From: Dasypus novemcinctus
Lineage: Eukaryota; Chordata; Mammalia; Cingulata; Dasypodidae
NCBI RefSeq assembly: GCF_030445035.2
Contig: NC_080702.1
Coordinates: 11,974,029-12,038,028, forward strand
Length of the DNA stretch: 64,000 bases
Direction: 5' to 3'
A program made the position numbers and the translations under genes. The notes beneath the pieces were generated by a model that was not told where the DNA came from, made no database searches, and was given only the letters and a program-made list of their open reading frames with translations. Below, one piece after another: positions 49,758-60,605 of this stretch (positions are counted from its first letter, which is position 1; each line of letters starts with the position of its first letter).

Positions 49758-49920
49758 GACCAACAACAGGTACAGTGGAGGCAAGATGGTCGCTGAGTGA
49801 ACTTGCCTTTGCGGTAGGTCCCGGGAGGAGACGGTTGGGCGTGGCTGCAGGCTCTCCAAAGCCGGGCTTTTTCGGGATTTTTGCAGGGCAGAAGTGCCTG
49901 GACATCGATTGGGTGGAAAG

Positions 49921-50066
49921 TGAACTTAACCAACAACAAGAAACTAGAATAAGAAGAAAAAAGTGACAAAGAGAAGATATAACACCTATGCGAAAATAAC
50001 AGCTAATTAACCTCCAAGAGCAGACAAAGAAGCTAAGGAACTGATTAAATCCGTCAAGATAAAGAG
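49921..50066 (+). promoter_or_regulatory. Shortened L1 5'UTR, post-splice part
   Basis: Bases 49921-50066 align with 48644-48789 of unit 2, and 49769-49920 with 46713-46865. The break between the two is the splice join at 49920/49921. Confidence 0.9.
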
Positions 50067-51035
50067 ATGACCAGAAAGCAACAAAAATCTACAAACCAAA
50101 CCAGTAATCAGGAAAACATGGCTGAATCCAATCAACAAACCAATAATCACGAAGGGGAGCAAAACTTGGCACAAGCAATGAAAGATCTCAGAACATTTAT
50201 CACCGACAAATTTGACGAAGTAATGAAAGAGGTTAACAACATGAAGACATCACTTGGAGGGGAAATTGAAGACATACGCAAAAACATAACAGATATGATG
50301 GGAATGAACACCACAGTTCAAGAAATCAAAAATACACTTGCAGCAAATATCAGCAGACTAGAAGAGACAGAGCAGAGAATTAGTGATGTCGAAGACAGTA
50401 CTTCAGAAATCAAACAGATAGTAGAAGGGGTCAATAAGAAGATAGAAAAAATCCAATTAGGATTTAGGGACCTGAATGACAATGCAAAACACTCAAACAT
50501 ACGTATTATAGGCATTCCAGAAGGTGAAGAGAAGGGAAAGGGGTCAGAAGGAATGCTGCAGGAAATAATGGCTGAAAACTTCCCAAATCTACTGAAAGAG
50601 ACAGATGTACATATACAAGAAGCACAGCACACTCCACAAGTCATAAACCCCAACAGGCCCACCCCAAGACATATACTTGTCAAATTATCCAATGCTCAAG
50701 ACAAAGAGAAAATCCTAAAAGCAGCAAGAGAAAAGAAAACCATCACATACAAGGGAAGCTCAATTAGATTAACTGCTGATTTCTCTTCTGAAACCATGGA
50801 GGCAAGAAGGCAGTGGTATGATATAGTCAAGGTACTAAAGGAAAGAAATTTCCAACCAAGAATACTCTATCTAGCAAAATTAGCATTCAAACATGATGGA
50901 GAGTTCAAAATATTCGCAGACAAACAGAAACTGAAAGAGTATACCAACAAGAAACCTCCCCTTCAAGAAATTCTAAAGGGAGTTCTACAGGAAGAAAGGA
51001 AAAAACAGGAAAGGCAGAGTTGGAGGAGAGTATAA
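50067..51035 (+). CDS. ORF1: L1 ORF1 protein (RNA-binding chaperone), intact
   Basis: ORF1p binds L1 RNA as trimers and forms the retrotransposition RNP with ORF2p. The 322-residue frame is near the usual length (human 338). A Met-rich, coiled-coil-like segment runs about residues 50-150 (heptads such as MNTTVQEIKNTLAANISRLEE). An RNA-recognition-type motif follows with NIRIIGIPEGEEKG, then a C-terminal basic domain with IRLTADFSSETMEARRQ. The ATG at 50067 is the first in frame; unit 2 has the same start. A 73-nt spacer separates it from ORF2. No stop or shift is present, so it could be translated. Confidence 0.94.
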   Translation: MTRKQQKSTNQTSNQENMAESNQQTNNHEGEQNLAQAMKDLRTFITDKFDEVMKEVNNMKTSLGGEIEDIRKNITDMMGMNTTVQEIKNTLAANISRLEETEQRISDVEDSTSEIKQIVEGVNKKIEKIQLGFRDLNDNAKHSNIRIIGIPEGEEKGKGSEGMLQEIMAENFPNLLKETDVHIQEAQHTPQVINPNRPTPRHILVKLSNAQDKEKILKAAREKKTITYKGSSIRLTADFSSETMEARRQWYDIVKVLKERNFQPRILYLAKLAFKHDGEFKIFADKQKLKEYTNKKPPLQEILKGVLQEERKKQERQSWRRV

Positions 51036-51108
51036 GACCAACAACAATAACAAAAAAGACAAAAAAAATATACAAACAAAATATGACAAACACAAATCCA
51101 ATCAAAAT

Positions 51109-54100
51109 ATGGCTAGCACAAATAATTCCTTGACAGTAATAACACTGAATGTCAATGGATTAAACTCACCTATCAAAAGATTCAGACTGGGACATTGGAT
51201 AAGGAAATATGACCCATCCATATGCTGTCTACAAGAGACACATCTTAGACCCAGAGACGCATGGAGATTGAAAGTGAATGGCTGGAAAACAATCATACAA
51301 GCTAACAATAACCAAAAAAAGGCAGGAGTAGCTATATTAATATCAGACAAAATAGACTTTAAATGTGAAACAATTGTGAGAGACAAAGAAGGATACTACA
51401 TTTTAGTGAAAGGAAAAATCTGTCAAGAAGATCGAACAATCATAAATATCTATGCCCCTAACAAGGGTGCCTCTAAATACGTCAGGCAAATGCTGGAAAA
51501 ACTAAGTGAAAGAATAGATACATCTACAATTATAGTGGGAGATTTTAATACACCACTATCAACTCTGGACAGAACATCTCAAAAGAGAATCACCAAAGAA
51601 ACAAAACATCTGAATAGTATATTATAGGAGCTGGATCTAATAGATATATATAGATCGCTACACCCAAACACAGCAGGATATACATTTTTCTCAAGCGCAC
51701 ATGGATCATTCTCCAAGATAGATCATATGCTAGGCCACAAAGAAAGGCTGAACGAATTCAGAAAGATTGAAATCATACAAAACATTATCTCTGACCACAG
51801 TGGAGTCAAGCTGGAGATTTGCAAGGGACAGAAGCCCAGATTTCACACCACGATTTGGAAATTAAACAGCACACTCTTAGAAAAACAGTGGGTCAAAGAG
51901 GAAATCTCAAAAGAAATCAATCACTACCTTGAAACAAATGATAATGATAACACAACATACCAAAATTTATGGGATGCAGCAAAAGCAGTACTGAGAGGGA
52001 AGTTTATAGCCATAAATTCATATATCAAAAAAGAAGAAAGAGCAAAAATTGAAGAACTAACTGCACATTTGAAGGAATTAGAAAAACAACAACAAAGTAA
52101 CCCAACAGGAAGAAGAAGGAAGGAAATAACAAAGATAAGAGCAGAACTAAATGAAATAGAAAATAAGAAAGCACTTGAACAGATAAACAAGACCAAGAGC
52201 TGGTTTTTTGAGAAGATTAACAAAATTGACAAACCTTTTGCAACACTAACAAAGAAAAAAAGAGAGAAGATGCAAATACACAAAATAAGAAATGAGAAAG
52301 GCGATATCACCACTGACCCCACAGAAATAAAGACTATCATAAGAGGATATTTTGAAAAACTATATTCCAACAAAAATGACAATCTAGAGAAAATGGACAA
52401 ATTCCTAGAAACACATAAGAAGCCCATATTGACAAAAGAAGAAATTGATGATCTTAACAAACCAATCACAAGCAGAGAGATAGAATCAGTTATTAAAAAT
52501 CTCCCAACTAAGAAGAGCCCAGGGCCAGATGGCTTCACAGGTGAATTCTACAAAACATTCCGGAAAGAACTGACACCAATCCTGCTGAAACTATTCCAAA
52601 AAATCGAAACAGAAAGAACATTACCCAACTCCTTCTACGATGCCAACATTACCCTAGTACCAAAGCCAAACAAAGACATCACAAGAAAGGAAAATTACAG
52701 ACCAATTTCTCTAATGAATCTAGACGCAAAAATACTTAACAAAATACTTGCGAATCGTATTCAACAACACGTTAAACAAATTATACACCATGACCAAGTG
52801 AGATTCATTCCAAGTATGCAAGGATGGTTTAACATAAGAAAATTAATCAACGTAATACACCATATAAACAGATTGAAGGAAAAAAATCACATGATTATAT
52901 CTATTGATGCAGAAAAAGCATTTGACAAAATACAGCACCCTTTCTTGATAAAAACACTCCAAAAGATTGGAATACAAGGAAATTTTTTGAACATGATAAA
53001 GAGTATATATGAAAAACCTAAAGCCAATATTGTTTACAATGGAGAAATCCTAGACTCCTTCCCTCTAAACTCAGGAACAAGACAAGGATGCCCACTGTCT
53101 CTGCTCCTATTTAACATTGTCTTAGAAGTACTTGCTCGAGCACTGAGGCAAGAACCAGAAATAAAAGGCATTCAAATTGGAAAGGAAGAAGTCAAAATTT
53201 CATTATTTGCAGATGACATGATCCTATACATAGAAAACCCTGAGAGATCTACAACGAAGATTCTAGAACTCATAAATGAGTTTAGTAAAGTCGCAGGTTA
53301 TAAGATCAATGCGCAAAAATCAGTAGCATTTCTGTACACTAAAAATGAGCAAGATCAGGAGGAAATCAAGAAACAAATACCATTCACAATAGTAAATAAA
53401 AAAATCAAATACTTAGGAATAAATTTAACTAAAGAGGTAAAGAACTTATACACCGAGAACTATACAAGATTGTTCAAGGAAATCAAAGAAGACCTAAATA
53501 AATGGAAGACTATTCCTTGTTCATGGATAGGAAGACTGAATATTATTAAGATGTCTATCCTACCAAAACTGATCTACACATTCAATGCAATCCCAATAAA
53601 AATCAACACAGCCTTCTTTAAGGAACTAGAAAAACTAACTATGAAATTTATTTGGAAAGGAAAGAGACCCCGAATAGCCAAAGACATACTGAAAAAGAAA
53701 AACGAAATTGGAGGAATCACACTACCTGACTTCAAAACATACTACAAAGCTACGGTGGTGAAAACAGCATGGTATTGGCATAAGGAGAGACACAAAGACA
53801 AATGGATTCGAATTGAAAGCTCTGATATAGAACCTCACATATATAGCCACATAATATTTGATAAAGCCACCAAACCCTCTCAACTGGGAGAGAGTGACCT
53901 ATTCATCAAATGGTGTCTGGAGAACTGGATAGCCATATGTAGAAGAATGAAAGAGGATTACCATCTCACACCTTATACAAAGATCAACTCAAGATGGATC
54001 AAAGACCTAAATATAAGAGCCAAGACCATAAAGACCTTGGAAAGCAGTGTAGGGAAACATCTACAGGACCTTGTAATAGGAAATGGATTTATGAATATCT

Positions 54101-54927
54101 CACCAAAAGCACGAGCAGCAAAAGAACTAATAGATAAATGGGACTTCCTCAAAATTAAAGCCTTTTGCACCTCAAAGGAGTTTGTCGAGAAAGTAAAAAG
54201 GGAGCCCACACAATGGGAGAAAATATTTGGCAACCATATATCTGATAAGAAACTTATAACTTGCATATATAAAGAACTCCTATATCTTGAAAATAAAAAG
54301 ATAAACAACCCATTTAAAAAATGGGAAAAAGACTTAAACAGACACTTCTCCAAAGAAGAAATACAAATGGCAAAAAAGCACATGAAAAAATGTTCCAAAT
54401 CTCTAGCTATCAGGGAAATGCAAATCAAAACCACAATGAGATACCATCTTACACCCATAAGATTGGCAGCTATGAAAAAAACAGAAGAATACAAGTGCTG
54501 GAGAGGATGTGAAGAAAGGGGAACACTCATCCACTGCTGGTGGGAATGCAGAAGGATCCAACCATTCTGGAGGACAGTATGGCGGTTTCTCAAAAAACTA
54601 GCCATAGATTTGCCATATGACCCAGCAATACCACTGCTGGGTATATACCCAGCAGAACTGAAAACAAGGACGCAAACCGATATATGTACACCAATGTTCA
54701 TAGCAGCATTGTTCACTATTGCCAAAAGTTGGAATCAACCCAAATGCCCATCAACAGATGAGTGGATCAATAAAATGTGGTATATACACACAATGGAATA
54801 CTACTCGGCTGTAAGAACAAACACACTACAAACACATGTGATAACATGGATGAATCTTGAGAACCTTATGTTGAGTGAAGCAACCCAGACATTAAAGGAC
54901 AAATACTACATGACCTCAATGATTTGA
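51109..54927 (+). pseudogene. ORF2: L1 ORF2 (endonuclease and reverse transcriptase), one nonsense codon
   Basis: ORF2p nicks DNA with its N-terminal endonuclease and primes cDNA by its reverse transcriptase. The frame has 1,272 codons (human 1,275) and only one break: TAG at 51625-51627, codon 173, where unit 1 has GAG (Glu). Endonuclease residues N14 and E43 (QETH) lie at the human positions. Beyond the stop come the SKIDHMLGH and ISDHSG motifs, and the RT site Phe-Ala-Asp-Asp is at codons 700-703, at the human position. A C-terminal Cys/His motif, [18 protein letters not shown], is at about 54499-54555. The stop removes most of the endonuclease and all of the RT. A frame restarts at ATG 51727, but it lacks the endonuclease's first part. 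Confidence 0.95.
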
Positions 54928-55155
54928 AATAACCAAGCTGCCCTAGATAGCAAGAGACTGAACGATAGGCTTACAGGAAATCGGAGGGTGGAGGAAGGAT
55001 GTGAGCCGATTTCTGCAGGGGTGGAAATTAAGACGAGATGGTGGTAAGTATGAACACAAAGAAGAGGTAAAAGGGGGCAGGGGTTGCCTTTGGTTGGGGC
55101 TTTGCGGGTTTGAGGGAGGCTGGGGATGGGCGGATGGGTAACATCACCCAAAAGT

Positions 55156-55170
55156 GGGGGGAGGGAGGGG
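55156..55170 (+). other. G-rich polypurine tract, L1 3'UTR
   Basis: GGGGGGAGGGAGGGG-like, same place as 4254-4268 in unit 1. Confidence 0.65.
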
Positions 55171-56019
55171 TAGCATACGAACACAAGAGAGGGTCAGGTG
55201 TTGGTGGAGAGTAAAATGCCGAGAAAATCATATCAAAATATAATAAAGAGGGTTACCTGTTTAGAATGCTCGGAGGGGAGGGTCTGATGCAGGACGGGCT
55301 CCTGGGGAATGTCTAAATGCTCATTCTGCCAGAGTGGGTGACACCATGGGGTAGAAACCCAAGTAGTGAGAGTGGGGGTGGACCCACATCCTGGGGAGGA
55401 CTAATGCCATCAAATAGAGGGAACTGTATCCCTCAAAAGAAAGGGTGGCTCCCAGGGCATTGGGGCAGTTGAGCAAGTTAGACCCTGAACACTATTCCAT
55501 CTATATCTGGAAGGGGCTCCTCGGGAAACGGAGGTTGGCTGTCACTGTGGGCACCAAGGTGGAAGGGAAAATGGATGTTAAATGTGTGTAACCAAGGTAA
55601 ATGGGGGGTAAGAGAGGAGTTTCTTCAGAGTACACAAGGATGGATATAAAACATGTAATATTACACCATAACATATAGGAGATGACAGACTGATAATGTA
55701 AACCATAATGTAAAACATAGGATAACTAAGAATGTAAAAAACTGTGTATCCTAAATTATGCACCACAATGTAAGCACAGATGTCACCTTGTTTGAAAGCT
55801 ATTGTCTCATCCTCTGTACATTACGTTAAGTAAATATGATGTGAATAGGGTGTAAGAGTATGGCTTTGGAAGGGAAAGGTTTTGTGGTGGATGTATGGGA
55901 GTGCTGTATGCTATATATATGCATTGCTGTGGTCTAGGGCTCCTGTGAAGAGAAGCTCAATAATTAGGGGGGGGGAAAGATAGGATGTAGAATTTTTTCC
56001 AAGTCAACACGTATTCTTT

Positions 56020-56392
56020 TTTTTTTTTTTTAAAGATTTATTTATTTATTTAACTTCCCCCCCTCCCCTGGTTGTCTGTTCTTGGTGTCTATTTGCTGCG
56101 TCTTGTTTCTTTGTCCGCTTCTGTTGTCGTCAGCGGCATGGGAAGTGTGGGTGGCACCATTCATGGGCAGGCTGCACTTTCTTTTCACGCTGGGCGGCTT
56201 TCCTCACGGGTGCACTCCTTGCGCGTGGGGCTCCCTCACGCGGGGGACACCCTTGCGTGGCACAGCACTCCTTGCGCGCATCAGCACTGCGCATGACCAG
56301 CTCCACACGGGTCAAGGAGGCCCGGGATTTGAACCGTGGACCTCCCATATGGTAGACGGACGCCCTAACCACTGGGCCAAAGTCCATTTCCC
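56020..56392 (-). mobile_element. DAS-SINE inside L1 3'UTR, 10-bp TSD
   Basis: CGTATTCTTT lies at 56010-56019 and 56393-56402. On the minus strand it has the young DAS head GGGAAATGGACTTTGGCCCA and an A-rich tail. It inserted after unit 3 did, so it dates the L1 as older than this SINE. Confidence 0.96.
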
Positions 56393-57538
56393 CGTATTCT
56401 TTATATAACCTTTAAACCCATCGCTATATGCCATTTCCTAGTAAGGGACCCTGACATTATATTGGGCTTCAAATTTCAGGGAGTTCTGGATCACAGAGTG
56501 GTTCAACAAAGGCAATGGAGGAATACTGGTATGGGATACCATTGACAGGGGATATATGGCTGACAGGGAGCTGTACAGAACATATGTCCAGGGTGCATGG
56601 CAATGTTTGGATATACTCATAGTGGCAACAATTAAAAACCACAGCAGGGGGGGTACTGGGTTCCTGGCCAGGGGTGCTCTGTCGTGGTCCCTAGGGGAGC
56701 AGTGACAGTCTCCCAGGTGCAGCGGCAGGGACCGGGAGGGAGTGAGGGTTCAACAGTGAGCCCCTGATGCTAATGACTATGCTTGTGAGCTGATAAGCCT
56801 AAAATAAGAACAAGGCCTAGAGCAGCATTGTGCCTGGGAATTTCCTCCTGTCAGCAATCATGTTACTCAAATGTGGCCAGTCTCGAAGCCAAACTCAGCA
56901 TGTAAATGCAATGCCTTCTCCCCAGCGTGGGACATGACACCCGGGGATGAGCCTCCCTGGCACCAAGGGACCACTATCAACTACCAACTGATGATGCAAC
57001 TGGAAAATGACCTCATACGGAAGGTTCAACGTGGATCAGCAGAATATCCCTGTCTACATAAAATAACATGACTTTAAAATGCTGTTTGACCTAATGTAAA
57101 GGGGAAATGGAAAGGAGAAATGAGTTTATATGGCTACGAGTCTCTAAAAAAGAGTCTGGAGGCTGTCAGAAGGATTGCCCTTATGCACAACTGAGCAGAG
57201 TCTGAGAGACAGATAAAGCAGATACAACCCCCAGATATCGGTTCCTTCGAGGGCTAAAGAGACCCATGGGAGTTATGGTCATGGCCGATGGGGTTAACTA
57301 CCAGGTCAGATGGCCCCTCTTTGGAACTGGTGTTTATGTGTGATGAATCTGGACTCAGATGGGATCTCTCTTCATAAGACTTTCATGCTAATGTGCTGGA
57401 AGTGCAGTTAGTGACGGGGTTCAAGATATATTTATGCGATTTGAATCTCTGGACTGACAATGTGATAGCCAGGTCCTGAGCCTCAACAGACTCCAGCACC
57501 TACAATCTGACTTATTGGGCTCACCACACTCAGCTAAG

Positions 57539-57829
57539 ATGGAGTTGAAGAAGGACAACCACCACACCATGGAGCCTAGAGTGATTACAACTGAAAGTGG
57601 GAGGATTGCATCCAGCATCCATGTGGAATCTGAGCCTCCTCTTGACATAGAGGTGCAATGGACACAACCAATCCAATGTCCACATAGAAAAGGTGGCATT
57701 GGATTGAGAAAAGTGGACATGATGGCTGATGGGTATGGGGAAAGGCAGGAAGAGATGAGAGGTGGAGGCGTCTTTGGGACATGGAGCTGCCCTGGATGGT
57801 GCTTCAGGGGCAATCACCAGACATTGTAA
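57539..57829 (+). other. Candidate third ORF in L1 3'UTR, 96 codons
   Basis: ATG at 57539 to TAA at 57827-57829. The start residues are MELKKDNHHTMEP. Homologous frames: 43954-44244, complement of 8628-8918 (both open, same ends), complement of 27232-27522 (open, start lost), and 6273-6500 (shifted, ends early). It has no known domain. The antisense strand is also open (about 138 codons), so composition may explain some of it. Confidence 0.4.
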
Positions 57830-57968
57830 ATCCTCACAGGGCCCACTGGATGGAATGGGGGAGAGTATGGGCCATGATGTGGACCATTGACCATGAGGTG
57901 CAGACGTGCCCAAAGATGTACTTGCCAAATGCAATGGATATGTCATGATGATGGGAAGGAGTGTTGCT

Positions 57969-58005
57969 GGGGGGGGGGGGGGGAGGTGGGGTGGGGGTGG
58001 TAGGG
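57969..58005 (+). other. G-quadruplex-prone tract near L1 3' end
   Basis: The run G15-A-GG-T-GGGG-T-GGGGG-T-GG-TA-GGG is about 75-110 nt from the poly(A) tail. Equivalents exist at 6698-6736, 44383-44422 and on the minus strand at about 8457-8490, 16620-16655 and 27060-27095. Confidence 0.75.
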
Positions 58006-58689
58006 TTCAAAGGGACCTCATATATATATTTTTTTAATGTAATATTTTTACAAAATCAATAAAAAAATAAAATAAAATAAAACAATCATGTACATGTGCA
58101 GAATTCCCAAACAACACCCCTCCATCAACACACCGCAATGAGGTGTGTCATTTGCTACAGATACAATAATATCATCAGATTTTTACCATGTCCATAGTGT
58201 ACATTTGGCTCACATTTTCCATACTGCCTCAGTATCAACACAGTACATCTTTGCATAGATGCAAGAATAATATATTATTACTACTAACCACAGTCCATAG
58301 GTCACTCCAGTTCTTTTTTTCCATGCTTCTCCACATTCCCAACACCCTTCAGTAGGGATATACATTTGCTCTGGCTAACAAAGGACACTCTTGCATCTTT
58401 ACCATCAACCACAATTCTCATCCACCTCTTGGTTTACTGTGCTATCCAGTTCCTAGATTATTCTCTAACTTTCTGTCAATAGGCATTTACATAACTAGGC
58501 TACTATTTTCAGTCACATCCCCATTTATAAACTAGCTGTTACTCACTGTGTTTTACTATCCACTCTATACATTTCCATTCTTTTACAGTAAAGCTAATTA
58601 AAACTTCTACATACATTAAACATCAGTAGTCCACTCAGACCTCCTCCTATCTCCTTTAAAAATCCATCACCTATCACGAGGTCTTGAAG

Positions 58690-59400
58690 ATATTTTTCAA
58701 TCATTTCTTCTAGAAGTTTTATGGGTCTTGCTTTTATTTTTAGTTTTTTTAAAAATCCATTTTGAGTTAATTTTTGGATAAGGGGTGAGATAGGTGTGCT
58801 CTTTCCTTCTTTCAGCTATGGATTTCCAATTCTTTCAGCACCATTTATTGAATGAATTGTTCTCCCTGAGCTGTGTGAGTTTGACAGGCTAGTCAATAAT
58901 CACTTGACCATACCTGGTCTGTTTCTGAACCATAAATTTGGATCCATTGGTCTATTGTGTCTGTCTTTAGGCCACTACCATCCTGTTTTTACCACTACAG
59001 GTAGGTATTATGATTTAAAGTCTGGAGATGAGGGTTCACTTTTCCTTTTTATGATGTTTCTGGCTAGTCAGGATTCTTTACCCTTCCAAATAAATGTAAT
59101 GATGCTGTTTTCCATTTTTTCTATAATGCTGGTGTACTTTTTATTGGGATTGCATTAAATCTTTATATCAATTTGAGTAGAATTGACAACTTGATGATAT
59201 TTAGTCTTCCAATGCATGAGCATGGAATGTTCTTCCAGTGATTTAGGGTTTTTTTTATTTGTTTTAACATTGAGTTGCAGTTTTCTGAATACAAGTGCTT
59301 TACATCATTGGTTAAGTTTATTCCTGACTATTTGAGTTTTATCTGTCATATTTTATTTTCACCACTCTTTTGACATGTTTAGTTACCTTTATTGATATAA
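58690..59400 (-). pseudogene. L1 ORF2 C-terminal remnant (minus strand)
   Basis: The complement contains the usual old-L1 words, e.g. around 'cttccaatgcatgagcatgg' (59204) and 'cagcaccatttattgaatga' (58837). It is decayed, with no open frame. It lies next to ORF1 without the endonuclease and N-terminal RT portion. Confidence 0.75.
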
Positions 59401-59439
59401 TCATCATTTCTAGGTGTTGATATATCAGACTACGGTCTT

Positions 59440-60240
59440 CTTGCCTCCATGGTTTCTGGTGAGAAATCAGCACTTAATCTTATTGCATATCCCTTATATG
59501 TTATGCATTGCTTTTCTCTTGCTGTTCTCAGAATTCTCTCTGTCTTGGCATTTGACATTCTGATGAGTATGTGTCTTGGAGTTGGTCTATTCAGATTTTT
59601 TCAGATTGGAATACATTGTGCTTCATGGACAGAGATATCTGTATCATTCAATAGGTTAGGAAATTTTCTACCATTATTTCTTCAAATATTCCTTCTGCCC
59701 CTTTTCCCTTCTCATCTCCTTCTGGGACACCATGACACATATGTTTGCCTGCCTTTTGCTGTCATTTAGTTCCCTGAGACCCTGTGCAACTTTTTTCTCT
59801 TCCTTTCTTCATCTATTCTTTTGTATGTTCACTTTCAGAGGCCATTTCTTCAAGCTCACCAATCTTTTCTTCTGCTTCCTCAAATCTGCTATTATATGAT
59901 TCCAGTGTTTTCTTAATTTCATTTATTGCATCTTTCATTCCCATAAGATCTGCTATTTTCCTATGTATGCTTTCAAATTCCTCTTTGTGCTCATCCAGTG
60001 TCTTCTTAACATCCTTAATCTCTTTAGCCATCTCATTGAATTTATTAAGGATATTTGATAGAACATCTGTGATTAGTTATCTCAACTCCTTTATGTCATC
60101 TGGAGGCTTATCTTATTCCTTTAACTGGGCCATAGCTTCTTGTTTCTTGGTGTGGATTGTAATTTTTTGTCGGTGTCTTCGCATCTGGCTTACTAGAGTA
60201 TTTTTCTCTGGGTGCAGTTTTTCTCTTTAGCTTAGGGCTT
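59440..60240 (-). pseudogene. Half-L1 ORF1 remnant
   Basis: On the minus strand, the end carries the ORF1-like 'RLSADFSPETMEARR' region (complement of 59430-59475) as in 49490-49540. The earlier part has a coiled-coil frame (60031-59813) with KEIKDVKKTLDEHKEEFESI and IADLMGMKDAINEIKKTLES, parallel to the young ORF1's MGMNTTVQEIKNTL. The frame is broken in several places. Confidence 0.8.
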
Positions 60241-60605
60241 CCTATCCTTTCTCCCTTGCTGGTTATGCAGTAGGAGCCAAGCATGTAGTGGGTACTGTAA
60301 GCTGTGGGGGCTCAAGCTGCCCTCATTGCACCAGGGACCAATGAAGCTTCTTCCAACTTTCTCATTTGCCAGGGGTAGGTACAGAGTCAAAGTTATGTGG
60401 AATAATCCAAGTGCAGGACTAGGCTGTAGTTGCCCAGAGAGACGGATGAAGATTCACATCCCTTTCTCCTATGCCTGGGGCAGGGAAGGAGCTGCAGATG
60501 TGGGCAGCAATCTGCAGTGTGGGTTCAAGATGACCACAGTTGCTGGTAGACTGCTAATTTTCAGTCCATGCCAGCCAAAGTTACCTGCAGTTACATGTAT
60601 AGGCT

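Larger units (their letters stand above)
46713..49768 (+). mobile_element. L1 unit 2: full 5'UTR and ORF1 only
   Basis: It starts at the L1 5' end motif CAAGATGG, has a 5'UTR of about 2.08 kb and an ORF1, then stops 11 nt past the ORF1 stop, where unit 3 begins with its own L1 5' end. No ORF2 or 3'UTR of this unit is found after unit 3. So it is either a chimeric part of one insertion with unit 3 or a 3'-truncated copy. Confidence 0.9.
49769..58080 (+). mobile_element. L1 unit 3: spliced 5'UTR, intact ORF1, near-intact ORF2
   Basis: L1 5' end (about 49770), shortened 5'UTR of about 298 nt formed by exact loss of the 1,778-bp intron-like segment, ORF1 (50067-51035), a 73-nt spacer, ORF2 (51109-54927), and a 3'UTR of about 2.77 kb after a SINE is removed, with a patterned tail (AAATAAAAT). 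The spliced structure equals a SpIRE. Low divergence from unit 2 and from the fragment at 43846 shows it is recent. Possible short TSD TAAAACA left of 46713 (about 46708) and at about 58076, if units 2 and 3 are one insertion. Confidence 0.93.
54928..58080 (+). other. Long L1 3'UTR of unit 3
   Basis: About 2.77 kb without the SINE at 56020-56392. G-rich tracts are at 55156-55170 and 57969-58005. The end has 'tcaataaaaaaataaaat', in which AATAAA is fused to the tail. It carries an open frame at 57539-57829. Confidence 0.9.

Noticed and set aside
46713..49768. Unit 2 interrupted by unit 3 (simple nested insertion)
   Set aside because: The remainder of unit 2 (spacer, ORF2, 3'UTR) should reappear after 58080 but does not.
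51727..54927. A separate 1,066-codon gene starting at 51727
   Set aside because: It is the in-frame continuation of L1 ORF2 after the TAG at codon 173; the ATG is an internal Met of the endonuclease domain.
57530..57946. A 138-codon antisense open frame in the L1 3'UTR, repeated in other copies (43945-44361, 8442-8927)
   Set aside because: It lies antisense to the L1 transcript and opposite the 96-codon sense frame. Low stop density of the sequence explains both, and no known domain was seen.
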